Source of the DNA: Candidatus Nanopelagicales bacterium
GTDB taxonomy: Bacteria > Actinomycetota > Actinomycetes > Nanopelagicales > Nanopelagicaceae
NCBI GenBank assembly: GCA_030832365.1
Contig: JAURJF010000001.1
Coordinates: 1 to 36,961, forward strand
Reading direction: 5' to 3'
Length of the DNA stretch: 36,961 nucleotides
Shown here: positions 1 to 7,519 of the stretch, piece after piece
Numbering within the stretch: position 1 is the first letter of the stretch
How the letters are laid out: each line of letters opens with the position of its first letter
Notes under the pieces: model-generated
Told to the model about the DNA's origin: nothing
The model's input: the letters and a program-made list of their open reading frames with translations, nothing else
Database searches by the model: none
Program-made: the position numbers and the translations under genes

Positions 1-39
1 AGAGTCACTTACTTTTCTTTGGCGCGGTTCTTTTGGCAC
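1..39 (-). CDS. Possible 5' end of the next minus-strand gene (partial)
   Basis: A GTG at 37-39 is preceded at 48-54 by AAAGGAG (minus strand) with an 8 nt spacer, an excellent Shine-Dalgarno. The frame stays open to the window edge and begins VPKEPRQRKVSDS, a basic start like that of many membrane-anchored proteins. In Streptomyces the gene after trpA encodes a membrane-anchored thioredoxin/DsbA-like protein followed by lgt, so such a gene would fit here. That is inference, since only 13 codons are visible. It competes with the plus-strand reading of the same bases. Confidence 0.4.
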   Translation of the reverse strand, partial: MPKEPRQRKVSDS

Positions 40-107
40 TATTTTTACTCCTTTGGATTTTCTCAACTAATAATGGCTCTAAGTCTAAACCAAGTTCTAG
101 AAACTAG
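1..107 (+). CDS. Possible 3' end of a membrane protein gene (partial)
   Basis: Reading from base 3, an open frame runs to a TAG at 105-107. It encodes about 34 residues: roughly 19 hydrophobic residues rich in Leu and Phe (from about base 9 to 66), then a polar Ser/Asn/Lys tail. This is what the C-terminal membrane segment of a protein would look like. Its stop shares the bases CTAG with the stop of trpA on the other strand, the same arrangement seen at the ileS/kynA junction. Against it, a minus-strand start with a very good ribosome binding site lies in the same bases, and antisense of Lys-rich coding sequence gives Leu/Phe-rich frames by chance. The function cannot be told. Confidence 0.4.
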   Translation, partial: SHLLFFGAVLLALFLLLWIFSTNNGSKSKPSSRN

Positions 108-907
108 CCGACTCGGCCCTGTCTGACCCCTTCAGACAACTCGCGGGCTAGCAAGGTTACGCTTTTGCATGCCTGGGCGATATCAGGAGCCTGTAGTACT
201 AACTTAATAAATGCTGAGCCCACAATCACCCCATCGGCAAACTTTGCAACACTTGCAGCCTGCTCAGCAGTTGAAACTCCAAGGCCCACCGCAATTGGAA
301 GATCTGTTACTTTGCGAAGCCTTGCAACTAACTCACTAGCGTTATCAGATAAAGAATTCCTCGCGCCAGTTACTCCCATAAGACTTGCTACATAAACAAA
401 GCCAGAACATTTGCCTGCAACTTTAGCTAATCTTGAATCATCTGTACTAGGAGCAACAACATAAACGCGATGCAAGTCATTTCTCTCTGTCTCCTCAATC
501 CAATCGCCTGACTCCTCAATAGTTAAATCTGGAGTGATAACTCCAACTCCCCCCGCGCTAGCAAGTGCCTCTGTAAACTGCTTAACTCCATATCGCTCAA
601 TGGGATTCCAATAAGACATAACTAAAGAAGGCACACTTACGCTAGAGACCACCTCCAAGACTTCCTTAGCGCCAGTTCTGTTTCTTAGAGCAATTTCAGC
701 AGCTTCTTGAATTATCGCTCCATCCATAACTGGATCGCTATATGCAAAACCCACTTCAACAATATCTACCCCGCCATCAATTAGCGCCCTTATTAATTCC
801 TTAGAACCCTCAAGAGTTGGAAAACCTGCTGGCATATAACCTATTAAGGCTGCTCGATTCTCGCTCTTAGCTCGTGCAAAGACCTGCGCCAAACTCTCTT
901 TATTCAT
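104..907 (-). CDS. trpA: Tryptophan synthase alpha chain
   Basis: TrpA cleaves indole-3-glycerol phosphate to indole and glyceraldehyde 3-phosphate and passes indole to TrpB. The 267-residue product has the TIM-barrel signature VEVGFAYSDPVMDG, with catalytic Glu51 and Asp62, the SYWNP strand, ITPDL near residue 126, a phosphate-binding GVTGAR loop and GLGVST. Length is normal for the family. Two residues in the alpha-site loop are Ala (55 and 64) where most relatives have Pro. Start: an in-frame TTG at 914-916 lies 9 nt further upstream. An AGGA is 3 nt from the TTG and 12 nt from the ATG, neither ideal; I prefer the ATG at 905-907. It lies 14 nt after trpB and ends the his-trp operon. Confidence 0.95.
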   Translation of the reverse strand: MNKESLAQVFARAKSENRAALIGYMPAGFPTLEGSKELIRALIDGGVDIVEVGFAYSDPVMDGAIIQEAAEIALRNRTGAKEVLEVVSSVSVPSLVMSYWNPIERYGVKQFTEALASAGGVGVITPDLTIEESGDWIEETERNDLHRVYVVAPSTDDSRLAKVAGKCSGFVYVASLMGVTGARNSLSDNASELVARLRKVTDLPIAVGLGVSTAEQAASVAKFADGVIVGSAFIKLVLQAPDIAQACKSVTLLARELSEGVRQGRVG

Positions 908-921
908 TGATTGCAATATTC

Positions 922-2112
922 CTAAAGAGGAATTCCAAAGTATTGCGCAGCTGTTTGTACATCTTTATCACCACGTCCCGAGAGATTGATAAGAAGGATT
1001 GCTCCACTTCCCAATTCATTTCCAACTTGAAGCGCTCCAGCTAGCGCGTGAGCCGTTTCTATCGCAGGAATTATTCCCTCACTCTTTGAAAGTAGTGAGA
1101 AGGCATGCATCGCTTGATCATCTGTAATTGCTCGATACTCAGCTCGCCCAATGTCATGAAGGTATGCGTGCTCCGGACCTACTCCTGGATAATCAAGACC
1201 TGCAGAAATTGAATGAGACTCGATGGTTTGGCCATCGCTATCTTGTAGTAGATAAGACCTGGTGCCATGAAGAACTCCGGGGGTTCCACCAACAATAGTT
1301 GCAGCGTGTTTGCCGCTTTCAACTCCAGATCCGCCAGCTTCAAAACCTATTAGGCGAACCCCTGCATCATCAATGAAAGGGTGGAAGATTCCTATCGCAT
1401 TTGATCCTCCGCCAACGCAAGCTAAAACAGCATCAGGAAGCCTGTTGGTCATCTCTAAAACTTGCTGCCTTGCCTCTACTCCAATTATGCGATGAAAATC
1501 TCTAACCATTGTTGGGAAAGGATGGGGACCGGCAACAGTTCCTAATAGGTAGTGAGTAGTTGAAACATTTGTTACCCAATCACGCATCGCTTCATTAATT
1601 GCATCTTTTAGAGTTTTAGAGCCAGTTGTAACTGGCACAACAGTTGCACCAAGTAACTTCATTCTGGCTACGTTTAGAGATTGGCGCTTAGTATCTTCCT
1701 CGCCCATATAAACCACACACTCAAGACCAAGCAGGGCTGCTGCAGTTGCTGAAGCAACGCCATGTTGTCCTGCGCCAGTTTCAGCAATTATTCGCTTCTT
1801 ACCCATGCGTTTGGTGAGAAGTGCTTGACCAAGAACATTATTTATCTTATGGCTACCGGTGTGATTCAAATCTTCACGCTTTAACAGAATTCTTGCATTT
1901 CCAGCATGCTCTGCAAATCTCTTAGCCTCAGTGATAATTGATGGCCGACCGGTATAGCTCTTATGTAGATGGTTTAGTTCTCTTTGAAATTCAGGATCTT
2001 TAGAAGCCGAGTTATGAGCTGCCTCTAATTCATCTAGCGCACCAATTAGTGCCTCTGGGACAAAGCGCCCACCATAGGAGCCAAAGTGGCCAACAATTTC
2101 AATGCGCTCCAT
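922..2112 (-). CDS. trpB: Tryptophan synthase beta chain
   Basis: TrpB joins indole and serine to tryptophan using PLP. The 396-residue protein shows the PLP lysine in NHTGSHKINN (Lys89), the GAGQHGVA catalytic region, and the phosphate-binding glycine loop GGGSNAIG. It is full length for the TrpB1 type that pairs with TrpA. ATG start, 20 nt after trpC. No Shine-Dalgarno at a usable distance is visible (AAAGGG sits only 1 nt from the ATG), whereas TAGACT lies 7 nt upstream, so a leaderless internal promoter is possible. Otherwise it is co-transcribed from trpC and trpE. Confidence 0.97.
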   Translation of the reverse strand: MERIEIVGHFGSYGGRFVPEALIGALDELEAAHNSASKDPEFQRELNHLHKSYTGRPSIITEAKRFAEHAGNARILLKREDLNHTGSHKINNVLGQALLTKRMGKKRIIAETGAGQHGVASATAAALLGLECVVYMGEEDTKRQSLNVARMKLLGATVVPVTTGSKTLKDAINEAMRDWVTNVSTTHYLLGTVAGPHPFPTMVRDFHRIIGVEARQQVLEMTNRLPDAVLACVGGGSNAIGIFHPFIDDAGVRLIGFEAGGSGVESGKHAATIVGGTPGVLHGTRSYLLQDSDGQTIESHSISAGLDYPGVGPEHAYLHDIGRAEYRAITDDQAMHAFSLLSKSEGIIPAIETAHALAGALQVGNELGSGAILLINLSGRGDKDVQTAAQYFGIPL

Positions 2113-2119
2113 GCCCTTT

Positions 2120-2125
2120 AGTCTA
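2120..2125 (-). promoter_or_regulatory. Possible -10 element for trpB
   Basis: TAGACT on the minus strand ends 7 nt before the trpB ATG. This matches a TANNNT -10 hexamer positioned so that transcription would begin at the start codon. The same hexamer at the same distance precedes kynU. No convincing -35 is seen. With only six bases this could be chance. Confidence 0.25.
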
Positions 2126-2132
2126 CTTTCCC

Positions 2133-2912
2133 TTAAGAGTTTGCGACATTTAAGAATTCACGAACGCTAGCTGCAGGATTCTCTGATTTCACAAGAGCCT
2201 CCCCTACCAAGATCGCATCTGCTCCAGCGATTAAGGCGCCTCGCCCATCTATCGGCTCTGACATACCAGACTCTGCAATGCGAATAATTCCAGATGGAAT
2301 CAGAGGCAGAAGCTTTGAGAAATTACTCTTTTCAATCTCTAGAGTTTTTAGGTTTCGCGCATTTACTCCAATTATTTTTGGATCTATGGCAAACGCCCGT
2401 TCAAGCTCCTCTTGATTGTGAACCTCGATAAGTGCTTGCATTCCAAGATCTATAACTAGATGATAGAGCTGCCCAAGTGCTTCATCACTTAGCGCTGCAA
2501 CAATTAGCAGGACTAGATCTGCCCCGTAGGCTCTTGATTCTCGAACTAAATAGTCATTAACTATAAAATCTTTCCGCAGCAGCGGGATTGAGACCTCTTC
2601 TCTAACTTTTGCAAAATCCTCTAGCGATCCACCAAAGCGTCTCTGCTCAGTCAATACGCTAATAACTGCTGCGCCACCCTCTTGATATTGTCTTGCTAGT
2701 TTTTCTGGAGAAGGTATTTGAGCAAGAGATCCCTTACTGGGGCTAGAGCGCTTAACTTCAGCAATAATTGAAAACTTCTCTCTGCTTAGAGCTGACAAAA
2801 CATCAAGAGGCTTAGCAGCTAATGCCATCTTCTCCTCTAATTCAGAGTTAGATAGTTGGCGCCTTGCTTGATCTTCTAATACACCAGCGATAATCGAATC
2901 AAGAACGCTCAT
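2133..2912 (-). CDS. trpC: Indole-3-glycerol-phosphate synthase
   Basis: This enzyme closes the indole ring, converting 1-(2-carboxyphenylamino)-1-deoxyribulose 5-phosphate to indole-3-glycerol phosphate. The 259-residue protein has the family motifs in order: AEVKRSSPSKG with the catalytic lysine, LLRKDFI, ALIEVH with the catalytic Glu, GVNARNL, and AESG near the C-terminal phosphate site. It is a single-domain TrpC with no fused TrpF (PRAI) domain, which matters because no separate trpF is seen nearby. ATG start, 5 nt after trpE, and 20 nt before trpB, within the trp part of the operon. Confidence 0.97.
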   Translation of the reverse strand: MSVLDSIIAGVLEDQARRQLSNSELEEKMALAAKPLDVLSALSREKFSIIAEVKRSSPSKGSLAQIPSPEKLARQYQEGGAAVISVLTEQRRFGGSLEDFAKVREEVSIPLLRKDFIVNDYLVRESRAYGADLVLLIVAALSDEALGQLYHLVIDLGMQALIEVHNQEELERAFAIDPKIIGVNARNLKTLEIEKSNFSKLLPLIPSGIIRIAESGMSEPIDGRGALIAGADAILVGEALVKSENPAASVREFLNVANS

Positions 2913-2917
2913 CGCAA

Positions 2918-4423
2918 CTAACCCTCTTGCCTAATTGGTTCCAATGAGTTTGCCGCTTCAATTGCTCCAAGGACTGCTGCAGCTTTATTTAAACACTCTT
3001 CATATTCACTAACTGGATTTGAATCTGCAACTATTCCGGCCCCTGCTTGCACATATGCTTTCTTATCCTTTATCACTGCAGTTCTAATTGCAATACAGGT
3101 ATCAAGATTTCCAGTGAAATCGATATACCCAATAGCGCCACCATAGATTCCTCGTCTCGATGGTTCTAACTCTTCAATTATCTCCATCGCTCTTGGCTTA
3201 GGCGCTCCTGAGAGTGTGCCTGCGGGAAAGACTGCATATAAAGCTTCTACAGATGTTTTAGAGCTATCTAGCTGGCCAATAACAGTTGAGACAATATGCA
3301 TGACATGGGAATATCTCTCAATCTGCATGAACTCAACAACGTTAACGCTGCCAGGTGCGCAGACTCTTCCCAAATCATTTCTTCCAAGATCTACTAGCAT
3401 TAAATGCTCGGCTCGCTCTTTAGGATCTGCCAAGAGCTCCTCGCCTAGCCTTAAATCCTCTTCTTGGTTTGTAGAGCGCTTACGAGTTCCGGCAATGGGA
3501 TGAACCATTACTTCACTGCCAGTTACTTTAACTAGCGCCTCTGGGCTTGAGCCAACAACGCTTAATCCATCTGCAAATCTGAAGTGATACATATATGGGC
3601 TGGGATTATGGAGCCTTAGCATTCGATATGCATCAAGTGAGGATGCTTGGCAATCCATCGTAAATCTCTGAGATAAGACAACTTGAAAGGCCTCGCCCGA
3701 TCTAATCTGCTCTTTTATGCTCTCAACATTTAAACAGTATTGCTCTTTACTAAAATTGGCAGTAAAAGAAGGTGGGCTCTTCTTCGCTATTTTGGAGATA
3801 TTGCTATCTAACTTATTTAGAAGCGATTCCTGCATTAGATCTAATCTATTAATAGCCGATTGATAGGCCTGATCTACTCGCTCATCTGAACCATCCCAAT
3901 TGATGGCATTAGCTATGAGAATTACAGTTCCTTGGAGGTGATCATAGACAGCTAAATCTGTAGTCAACATGAAAGCAATTTCTGGAAGCTTTAACTCATC
4001 TACTCCTAGAGTTGGAAGTTTCTCAAGCCTTCGCACCGCGTCAAATCCCATATAGCCAACTAAGCCACCTGTTAGTGGAGGCAGATTCTCTATCTTTGGC
4101 GAACGAAGATGTTTAGAAGCAATCATTAACGCCTCTAAGGGATCAATTCCACTCGGTGCACCTGCTGGCATGCTTCCAAGCCAATGAGCAACTCCATTTT
4201 TCTCTGTAAGGGTTGCTTCGCTTCTTACGCCAATAAATGAGTATCTAGACCATGCTCCACCATGTTCTGCTGACTCTAGGAGAAATGTATTTTCACGATT
4301 TTGAGCTAACTTTGAATAGAGGGTTAGAGGAGTTTCGTTATCTGCAAGTAGTAGTTGGGCAACAGGAATAACGTTATATTCCTTTGCATAAGCACGAAAT
4401 TGTTCAAGGCTTAACCGCTCCAT
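2918..4423 (-). CDS. trpE: Anthranilate synthase component I
   Basis: TrpE makes anthranilate from chorismate, using ammonia supplied by the TrpG glutaminase. The 501-residue product has the N-terminal LLESAEHGG element, which corresponds to the LLES tryptophan feedback site of the family. The chorismate-binding domain shows HPIAGTRKRS, LMLVDLGRNDLGRV and a C-terminal GAGIVADSNPVSEYEE. No trpG or trpD is present in the window, and the protein is not fused to a glutaminase domain, so those partners must be elsewhere. The ATG follows the hisI stop with no gap, so translation is probably coupled. Confidence 0.96.
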   Translation of the reverse strand: MERLSLEQFRAYAKEYNVIPVAQLLLADNETPLTLYSKLAQNRENTFLLESAEHGGAWSRYSFIGVRSEATLTEKNGVAHWLGSMPAGAPSGIDPLEALMIASKHLRSPKIENLPPLTGGLVGYMGFDAVRRLEKLPTLGVDELKLPEIAFMLTTDLAVYDHLQGTVILIANAINWDGSDERVDQAYQSAINRLDLMQESLLNKLDSNISKIAKKSPPSFTANFSKEQYCLNVESIKEQIRSGEAFQVVLSQRFTMDCQASSLDAYRMLRLHNPSPYMYHFRFADGLSVVGSSPEALVKVTGSEVMVHPIAGTRKRSTNQEEDLRLGEELLADPKERAEHLMLVDLGRNDLGRVCAPGSVNVVEFMQIERYSHVMHIVSTVIGQLDSSKTSVEALYAVFPAGTLSGAPKPRAMEIIEELEPSRRGIYGGAIGYIDFTGNLDTCIAIRTAVIKDKKAYVQAGAGIVADSNPVSEYEECLNKAAAVLGAIEAANSLEPIRQEG

Positions 4424-4753
4424 CTATATTCTCTCAACGCTTCGGTAGAAACAGGAGGTTTGCCCTGTGTGGCAGGCAGGGCCATGTGAATGCACTAGAA
4501 AAAGTAGTGAGTCAGAGTCGCAGTCATATTTTATTTCTACAACATCTTGGTAATTTCCAGAACTCTCCCCCTTAACCCAGAGTTGGCTCCTACTTCTACT
4601 CCAAAAAGTTGCTTTTGAGGTAGCAATAGTTGCCTCATAGGCTTGCAGATTTACCCATGCAAGCATCAATACCTCTTTACTCACACAATCTTGAACAATT
4701 GCCGGGATTAACTCTCCAGCTTTATTCAAGCGATTGATAATTTCCTGCGACAT
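4424..4753 (-). CDS. hisI: Phosphoribosyl-AMP cyclohydrolase
   Basis: HisI opens the purine ring of phosphoribosyl-AMP in histidine synthesis. The compact 109-residue protein contains VLMLAWVN, the FWSRSR / LWVKGESSGN segment, the metal-binding DCDSD motif and the C-terminal PACHTG...SCF cysteines. It is the cyclohydrolase domain alone. The HisE pyrophosphatase is not fused and not in the window, as is usual in Actinobacteria. ATG start, 3 nt after hisF, and its stop abuts the trpE ATG, linking the his and trp halves of the operon. Confidence 0.95.
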   Translation of the reverse strand: MSQEIINRLNKAGELIPAIVQDCVSKEVLMLAWVNLQAYEATIATSKATFWSRSRSQLWVKGESSGNYQDVVEIKYDCDSDSLLFLVHSHGPACHTGQTSCFYRSVERI

Positions 4754-4756
4754 GGC

Positions 4757-5539
4757 CTAATTCTGACCTATTTGATTGCCTTGGCGCACAGTAAAGCCTT
4801 TTCTATCAAGATCACGCTTGATATCTGAGATGCGATAGATGCCAAAGTGAAAAACGCTGGCGGCAAGAAGGGCATCAGCCCCTGATTCCAGAGCTTTAGC
4901 AAAATCTGAGATATCCCCTGCTCCACCACTTGCAATGATTGGAACAGGAGAAATTGCACGGACTAAACGGATTAATTCCAAGTCATATCCTGCTCTTGTT
5001 CCATCAGTATCCATGGAGTTAAGCAGAATCTCTCCTACTCCTCTTTCGATTGCCTCTTTAATCCAATCAAGGGCATCGATGCCAGTTGAGATAGAACCAC
5101 CATGAGTAGTTACTTCAAATCCACTACTACTTCGAGATCTCTTTGCATCTATTGAAATAACTAAAACTTGACTTCCAAAGCTCTCACTAATTTCATTTAT
5201 TAATTCTGGACGCTTTAGGGCGGCAGTATTGATAGAGACCTTATCGGCTCCAGCTCTTAGCAGTTGATTCACATCATCTGTACTACTTATCCCTCCCCCA
5301 ACCGTTAGGGGGATAAACAATTGATCTGCGCTCCTTCGCACTACCTCAAGGGTTGTGCTCCGGCCCTGGCTACTAGCGGTGATATCCAGAAAGGTAATCT
5401 CATCAGCGCCCTCGTTGTTATAGATCTGAGCCATCTCTACTGGATCTCCAGCATCAACTAAATCTAAAAAATTAATACCTTTTACAACTCTTCCGTCTTT
5501 AACATCAAGACAAGGAATTATTCGCGTGGCAAGGCTCAT
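4757..5539 (-). CDS. hisF: Imidazole glycerol phosphate synthase, cyclase subunit
   Basis: HisF uses ammonia from HisH to turn PRFAR into imidazole-glycerol phosphate and AICAR. The 260-residue (beta/alpha)8 barrel starts with IPCLDVKDGRVVKG (catalytic Asp11) and has VISIDAKR, where the Asp matches the second catalytic Asp. Phosphate loops TVGGGI and IIASGGAG are also present. Its ATG overlaps the priA TGA in an ATGA junction, so translation is coupled. The 3' end is 3 nt from hisI. Confidence 0.97.
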   Translation of the reverse strand: MSLATRIIPCLDVKDGRVVKGINFLDLVDAGDPVEMAQIYNNEGADEITFLDITASSQGRSTTLEVVRRSADQLFIPLTVGGGISSTDDVNQLLRAGADKVSINTAALKRPELINEISESFGSQVLVISIDAKRSRSSSGFEVTTHGGSISTGIDALDWIKEAIERGVGEILLNSMDTDGTRAGYDLELIRLVRAISPVPIIASGGAGDISDFAKALESGADALLAASVFHFGIYRISDIKRDLDRKGFTVRQGNQIGQN

Positions 5540-6261
5540 TTAGATGCCACCTCTAGAGCCTGCTCAAGTGTGAAATTTTGAGCATAAAGTGCTTTTCCAA
5601 CAATTGCTCCTTCGATACCAATATGAGTTAACTCGCGAAGGGCTTGAATATCACTTAATTGGGAGATGCCCCCTGAAGCAATTACCGGTCGGCTAGTTGC
5701 CGCACAGACCATCTTCAATAATTCCAAGTTTGGTCCTTGAAGAGTTCCATCCTTATTCACATCTGTTACGACATATCGAGTGCAACCATCATTATCTAAG
5801 CGCTCTAGCGTTTCAAAGAGATCACCACCATCTCGAGTCCAACCTCTTGCTGCTAGCGTTCGTCCTCGCACATCAAGACCAACTGCAATCCTCTCCCCAA
5901 ATCTCTTAATTACCGATGCGCTCCATTCAGGGCTTTCAAGAGCTGCAGTGCCTAAATTGATTCGCTGACATCCCGTGGCAAGTGCCCGCTCCAGGCTCTC
6001 CTCATCTCTGATACCCCCTGATAACTCAACCTTGATATCCAATTTTCCAACTACCTCTGCAAGAAGTTCATGATTTGATCCCGTTCCAAAAGCAGCATCA
6101 AGGTCAACTAAGTGAATCCATTCTGCGCCTGCCTTTTGAAAATCAAGGGCAGCATCAAGTGCTGAACCATAATTGCTCTGGGCAGATAGCTCTCCTTTTA
6201 CCAGGCGAACAGCTTGGCCTGAGCGAACATCAACAGCGGGAAGAAGTTCTAATTTTTTCAT
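5536..6261 (-). CDS. priA: Phosphoribosyl isomerase A (HisA, probably also TrpF)
   Basis: The enzyme isomerises ProFAR in histidine synthesis. In Actinobacteria lacking trpF, the same protein also does the TrpF step. The 241-residue barrel begins MKKLELLPAVDV with Asp11, has Arg19, an SGGIRDEESL phosphate loop, Asp167 in VVTDVNKDGT, and an ARGW segment (Arg139, Trp141). This corresponds to the Arg143/Trp145 pair that serves the TrpF substrate in Mycobacterium tuberculosis PriA. Keeping these residues, with trpC and trpE present but no trpF here, favours the dual enzyme. Start: the ATG at 6259-6261 forms an ATGA overlap with hisH and aligns with known PriA starts, so I prefer it to a TTG 15 nt upstream. 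Confidence 0.94.
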   Translation of the reverse strand: MKKLELLPAVDVRSGQAVRLVKGELSAQSNYGSALDAALDFQKAGAEWIHLVDLDAAFGTGSNHELLAEVVGKLDIKVELSGGIRDEESLERALATGCQRINLGTAALESPEWSASVIKRFGERIAVGLDVRGRTLAARGWTRDGGDLFETLERLDNDGCTRYVVTDVNKDGTLQGPNLELLKMVCAATSRPVIASGGISQLSDIQALRELTHIGIEGAIVGKALYAQNFTLEQALEVASK

Positions 6262-6860
6262 AACCCAGATGCCCAATTTTCAATTAGAGCAAGTCCTGCT
6301 GCTCCACTCTTTTCTGGATGAAATTGCACTGCGCTAACTGTTTGACTTTCAATCGCAGCAAGAAATCCTCCGCCATAGTCGCAATAAGAGTTAGCGCCAT
6401 CTACTGGATCTTTAGCGGCATATGAGTGAACGAAGTAAAAACGTTCTTTTTCAATGCCTTGAAACAATTTACTTGATTCATCAACCTGAACTTCATTAAA
6501 GCCCATATGTGGGATAACTGGAGCCTCTAGTCGAACTACTTTGCCTGGAAAAATTCCCAACCCTTTAATGCTTTCACCATCTAGTAGCTCATCGCTAGTC
6601 TCAAAGAGAATTTGCATTCCAACACAGATTCCAAGAGTTTTCTTCTTCTCTTGTTGTCTTTCTTTAATAATTTTATCGCCATCTATTTTTAGTAGAGCCT
6701 TCATGCAAGATCCAAAAGCGCCTACCCCAGGAACTACTAAGCCATCAGCGCCAGCAGCCTCTTGATAATCAGATGTGACTATGACTTGATGTTTTGTTTT
6801 TTCAAATGCTCTCTGTGCAGAACGAATATTTCCTGAGCCATAATCGAGGATGGCTATCAA
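6258..6860 (-). CDS. hisH: Imidazole glycerol phosphate synthase, glutaminase subunit
   Basis: HisH releases ammonia from glutamine and channels it through the HisF barrel. The 200-residue class I amidotransferase shows the nucleophile in GICVGMQ (Cys79) and the His181/Glu183 pair in QFHPEKS, so the triad is complete. DYGSGN at the start and VPGVGAFG (oxyanion region) are typical. The start codon is TTG at 6858-6860. It shares TTGA with the hisB stop, mimicking the ATGA coupling at the other junctions. No upstream ATG would give a better N-terminus. Confidence 0.95.
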   Translation of the reverse strand: MIAILDYGSGNIRSAQRAFEKTKHQVIVTSDYQEAAGADGLVVPGVGAFGSCMKALLKIDGDKIIKERQQEKKKTLGICVGMQILFETSDELLDGESIKGLGIFPGKVVRLEAPVIPHMGFNEVQVDESSKLFQGIEKERFYFVHSYAAKDPVDGANSYCDYGGGFLAAIESQTVSAVQFHPEKSGAAGLALIENWASGL

Positions 6861-7450
6861 AGAACGCCCTTAGTCGAAGGGATTCCTCCAGAGCGAGGAT
6901 CTAAAGCAACCGCATCCTTAAATGCTTGTGCTACAGCTTTAAATTGTGCCTCAAGAACATGGTGGGCATTTCTTCCTTCAAGAACTCTGATGTGTAGCCC
7001 AATTCTTGCCTCAGAGACTATTGATTCCCAAATGTGTCTTCCAAGGGTGGTATCAAAAGTTCCTATCAATTCAACTATCTCAGGTGCGCGATGAACCAGA
7101 TATGGACGACCTGATAAATCAACAGCTGCTTGCACCAACACTTCATCAAGTGGAACAAGTGAGTTGCCAAATCTTCTAATCCCCGATTTATCTCCAAGGG
7201 CCTCTCGTAGAGCCTGTCCAATAGCCAGAGAAGTGTCTTCTACGCTGTGATGCGAATCTACAGAGATGTCTCCATTGGTTTTTACAGTTAAATCAAAACC
7301 AGAATGCTTTCCCAGTTGCGAAATCATATGATCAAAGAATGGGACGCCAGTTTCTACATTGCATACCCCAGTGCCATCAAGGGTTAGCTCAACTACAACG
7401 CTAGATTCTTTAGTAACGCGCTCCACGCGAGATTTTCTGGGATTGGCCAT
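6857..7450 (-). CDS. hisB: Imidazoleglycerol-phosphate dehydratase
   Basis: HisB dehydrates imidazole-glycerol phosphate to imidazole-acetol phosphate with a di-manganese centre. The 197-residue monofunctional protein has the repeated metal-binding motifs FFDHM, DSHHSVEDT and NAHHVLEAQFKA, each carrying His/Glu ligands, and the C-terminal STKG. The phosphatase domain found in enterobacterial HisB is absent, as in other Actinobacteria. A 69 nt gap separates it from hisC, long for this region. GATAAT ends 7 nt before the ATG, so hisB may have its own start of transcription. Its TGA overlaps the hisH TTG. Confidence 0.96.
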   Translation of the reverse strand: MANPRKSRVERVTKESSVVVELTLDGTGVCNVETGVPFFDHMISQLGKHSGFDLTVKTNGDISVDSHHSVEDTSLAIGQALREALGDKSGIRRFGNSLVPLDEVLVQAAVDLSGRPYLVHRAPEIVELIGTFDTTLGRHIWESIVSEARIGLHIRVLEGRNAHHVLEAQFKAVAQAFKDAVALDPRSGGIPSTKGVL

Positions 7451-7457
7451 GGGAGAA

Positions 7458-7463
7458 ATTATC
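7458..7463 (-). promoter_or_regulatory. Possible -10 element for hisB
   Basis: GATAAT on the minus strand lies 7 nt before the hisB ATG inside the 69 nt hisC-hisB gap. The position fits a leaderless transcript. A GGGG about 12 nt upstream of the ATG is too far for a normal ribosome binding site. No clear -35 is visible. Confidence 0.35.
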
Positions 7464-7496
7464 CCCTATCAAGGCCAGTACTTGCGACTCAATTAT

Positions 7497-7515
7497 CTTG
7501 GCTTGTTAGCCCAAG
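7497..7515 (-). other. Hairpin after hisC
   Basis: On the minus strand CTTGGGCT and AGCCAAG pair around an AACA loop, with one bulged G, just after the hisC stop. There is no following T-run, so it is not a standard intrinsic terminator. It could stabilise the hisD-hisC message end or mark a processing point ahead of hisB. Confidence 0.3.
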
Positions 7516-7519
7516 TTGG

